This document shows, piece by piece, positions 62,534 through 64,000 of a stretch of 64,000 nt of DNA (positions are counted from its first letter, which is position 1; each line of letters opens with the position of its first letter). The notes under the pieces are model-generated. The model searched no databases. It saw nothing but the letters and a program-made list of their open reading frames with translations, and was not told the DNA's origin. Both the position numbers and the translations under genes were made by a program. Source of the stretch: Streptomyces sp. HNM0575 (lineage in GTDB: Bacteria; Actinomycetota; Actinomycetes; Streptomycetales; Streptomycetaceae); the NCBI RefSeq assembly GCF_012726265.1, contig NZ_JAASAG010000004.1:372001-436000 (forward strand), in the 5' to 3' direction.

Positions 62534-63622
62534 TCAGCGGCCCATCTCCTCGTGGAGGGCGGCGACGAAGCCGTCGACGTCTTCCGGGGTGGTGTCGAAG
62601 GAGCACATCCAGCGCACGTCGCCCGCGGCCTCGTCCCAGAAGTAGAAGCGGTAGCGCTTCTGAAGGCGCTCGCTGACGTCGTGGGGCAGCCGCGCGAAGA
62701 CGGCGTTCGCCTGCACCGGGTACCGGACCTCGACGCCGCCGACGTCCTTGACGCCCTCCGCGAGGCGGCGGGCCATGGCGTTGGAGTGCCGGGCGTTGCG
62801 CAGCCACAGGTCGCCGGAGAGCAGCGCGTCCCACTGCGCCGATATGAAGCGCATCTTGGAGGCCAGCTGCATCGACAGCTTGCGCAGGTGCTTCATCGCC
62901 CCTACCGCGTCGGGGTCGAGTACGACGACGGCCTCGCCGAAGAGCATGCCGTTCTTGGTGCCGCCGAGGGAGACCACGTCGACTCCGGCGGCGTTGGTGA
63001 AGGCCCGCATGGGTCTGTCGAGCGCCGCCGCGGCATTGGCGATGCGGGCACCGTCGAGATGGACCTTCATGCCGCGCTCGTGCGCGTGGTCGCAGATCGC
63101 CCTGATCTCCTCCACCGTGTAGACGGTGCCGAGTTCGCTGCTCTGGGTGATGGAGACGACCTGCGGCATCGCGCGGTGCTCGTCGTCCCAGCCGTGCGCC
63201 TCCCGGTCGATCAGCTCGGGCGTGAGCTTGCCGTCCTCGGTGGGCACGGTCAGCAGCTTCAGCCCGCCGACCCGTTCGGGAGCGCCGCACTCGTCGACGT
63301 GGATGTGCGCGCTGTCGGCGCAGACGACCGCGCCCCAGCGGTCGGTGAGGGCCTGGAGCGAGATCACGTTGGCGCCCGTGCCGTTGAAGACCGGGTAGGC
63401 CTCCGCGCGCGGGCCGAAGTGGCTGCGCACGGTCTGCTGGAGGCGGGCCGTGTACTCGTCGGCGCCGTAGGCGGGCTGGTGCCCGCCGTTCGCGAGGGCG
63501 AGCGCCGCCAGGATCTCGGGGTGCGCGCCCGCGTAGTTGTCGCTGGCGAATCCGCGGATCCCGGGGTCGTGGCGGCGCTTGGCGTCGGTCGCGTCCGCGG
63601 TCAGGGCTTCGGGGTCAGCCAC
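62534..63622 (-). CDS. Threonine-aldolase/beta-eliminating-lyase family protein
   Basis: The 362-residue PLP enzyme is of the low-specificity L-threonine aldolase family, cleaving threonine or allo-threonine to glycine and acetaldehyde. The PLP lysine is in DVVSLGGTKNGMLFGEAVV, the aspartate in KVHLDGARIANAAAAL, and the substrate block in FNGTGANVISLQALT. The GTG at 63622 (VADPEALTADA) would overlap the 3' end of the upstream SDR gene by 22 bases. An upstream ATG at 63661 is also open. Homologues usually start nearer the block SDNYAGAHPEIL, so the true start is uncertain by a few codons. Confidence 0.85.
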   Translation of the reverse strand: MADPEALTADATDAKRRHDPGIRGFASDNYAGAHPEILAALALANGGHQPAYGADEYTARLQQTVRSHFGPRAEAYPVFNGTGANVISLQALTDRWGAVVCADSAHIHVDECGAPERVGGLKLLTVPTEDGKLTPELIDREAHGWDDEHRAMPQVVSITQSSELGTVYTVEEIRAICDHAHERGMKVHLDGARIANAAAALDRPMRAFTNAAGVDVVSLGGTKNGMLFGEAVVVLDPDAVGAMKHLRKLSMQLASKMRFISAQWDALLSGDLWLRNARHSNAMARRLAEGVKDVGGVEVRYPVQANAVFARLPHDVSERLQKRYRFYFWDEAAGDVRWMCSFDTTPEDVDGFVAALHEEMGR

Positions 63623-64000
63623 AGGCGTTGTCCGTTCACTTCCTCGGTGGGCTTGCTCCACGTACCGGCGATGGTGTCGGCGAGGTCCTTGACGTCGGTG
63701 AAGCCGGCGAACTTGGCCTTGGGGCGGTCGGCACGCATCTGATCGTTCACCAGGGCCTTGACGACCAGGATGGCAGCAGCCGCGGGCGGTCCCTGCTCAC
63801 CCCCCGCCTTGCGGAAGGCGTCGCCGAGGGCCAGCGTCCACGCCTCGGCGGCCGCCTTCGACGCGGAGTACGCGGCGTTGCCGGCCGTCGGGATGCTCGC
63901 GCCGGCGGCACTGACCAGCAGGAAGCGCCCGTTGCCGCTGCGGGCCAGCGGCCCCTCGAAGGCGAGCGAGGTGTGCTGCACCGTGCGGATCAGCAGATCG
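63601..64000 (-). CDS. Short-chain dehydrogenase/reductase, 5' end outside the window
   Basis: The visible 132 residues are the C-terminal half of an SDR. The catalytic serine is in FLLVSAAGASIPTAGN, and the YxxxK pair follows in AAYSASKAA. The cofactor-binding N-terminus (GxxxGxG) lies beyond the window edge. Its substrate is unknown. The 3' end overlaps the start of the threonine-aldolase-type gene, which suggests coupling. Confidence 0.8.
   Translation of the reverse strand, partial: DLLIRTVQHTSLAFEGPLARSGNGRFLLVSAAGASIPTAGNAAYSASKAAAEAWTLALGDAFRKAGGEQGPPAAAAILVVKALVNDQMRADRPKAKFAGFTDVKDLADTIAGTWSKPTEEVNGQRLWLTPKP

Overview
The window reads as chromosomal DNA of a high-GC actinomycete, most likely Streptomyces or a close relative. 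Coding frames have strong G/C bias at third codon positions, GTG and TTG starts are frequent, and several products are ones I know from Streptomyces: DUF6643, DUF6332, DUF779, DUF6986, F420-type oxidoreductases, an Rv1733c-like membrane protein, and bald SHOCT, XRE and ROK genes. I found no rRNA, tRNA, CRISPR array, prophage module or insertion sequence. All calls were made by reading the sequence; no database search was run.

Layout. 0-1.2 kb: end of a dihydroxyacetone kinase operon (dhaK end, dhaL, dhaM). 1.3-7.4 kb: a zinc-ribbon/DUF309 protein, an FAD ferredoxin-reductase-type enzyme, transaldolase, Nudix hydrolase, an O-antigen-ligase-like membrane protein and a glutamate-racemase-like enzyme. 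7.5-10 kb: an HpnB-like glycosyltransferase and a Pro/Gln-rich DUF6643 protein. 10.6-14.1 kb: an aldehyde dehydrogenase/DUF779 pair with a GAF-domain regulator. 14.3-17.6 kb: phosphoketolase and an Rv1733c-like protein. 17.8-22.9 kb: a beta-helix/AAA+ fusion facing a large membrane alpha/beta hydrolase. 23.1-26.3 kb: a DeoR regulator, then an XRE regulator with a small, possibly frameshifted Cys protein and a zinc-finger-like protein; this locus has weaker codon bias and looks acquired. 26.3-28.8 kb: a cysteine-synthase-fold enzyme, a small unknown protein and a RsbW-type ATPase.

28.9-33.4 kb: an FtsX-type ABC transporter operon with a SHOCT gene, and a PPOX oxidoreductase. 33.5-39.2 kb: GNAT and ROK regulator genes, divergent from an MFS transporter, and a Tat-exported GH3 beta-glucosidase. 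39.6-42 kb: DUF6332 and a NarL-type two-component system. A nearly identical promoter motif lies upstream of both this system and the ABC operon, so the two may form one regulatory unit 9 kb apart. 42.3-44.8 kb: a dihydroxyphthalate-decarboxylase-like protein divergent from a LysR regulator, then a deazaflavin-dependent reductase. 45-50 kb: geranylgeranyl-reductase-type flavoprotein, M20 dipeptidase, P-loop/Nudix fusion and a DinB-like protein.

50.2-53.6 kb: an AraC-type regulator, and a ROK sugar kinase divergent from a LacI regulator with a clear palindromic operator. 53.8-54.25 kb: about ten degenerate 41-51 bp tandem repeats in a non-coding gap. 54.3-60.7 kb: nucleotidyltransferase, membrane Ser/Thr kinase, DUF6986 protein, and EtfAB. 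60.9-64 kb: thioredoxin-like protein, PlsC-type acyltransferase, threonine-aldolase-type lyase and a truncated SDR enzyme at the edge.

Most genes are ordinary primary metabolism and regulation. The parts that standard annotation explains least are the beta-helix/AAA+ protein, the repeat array, the XRE locus and the set of operator-like palindromes at divergent promoters.
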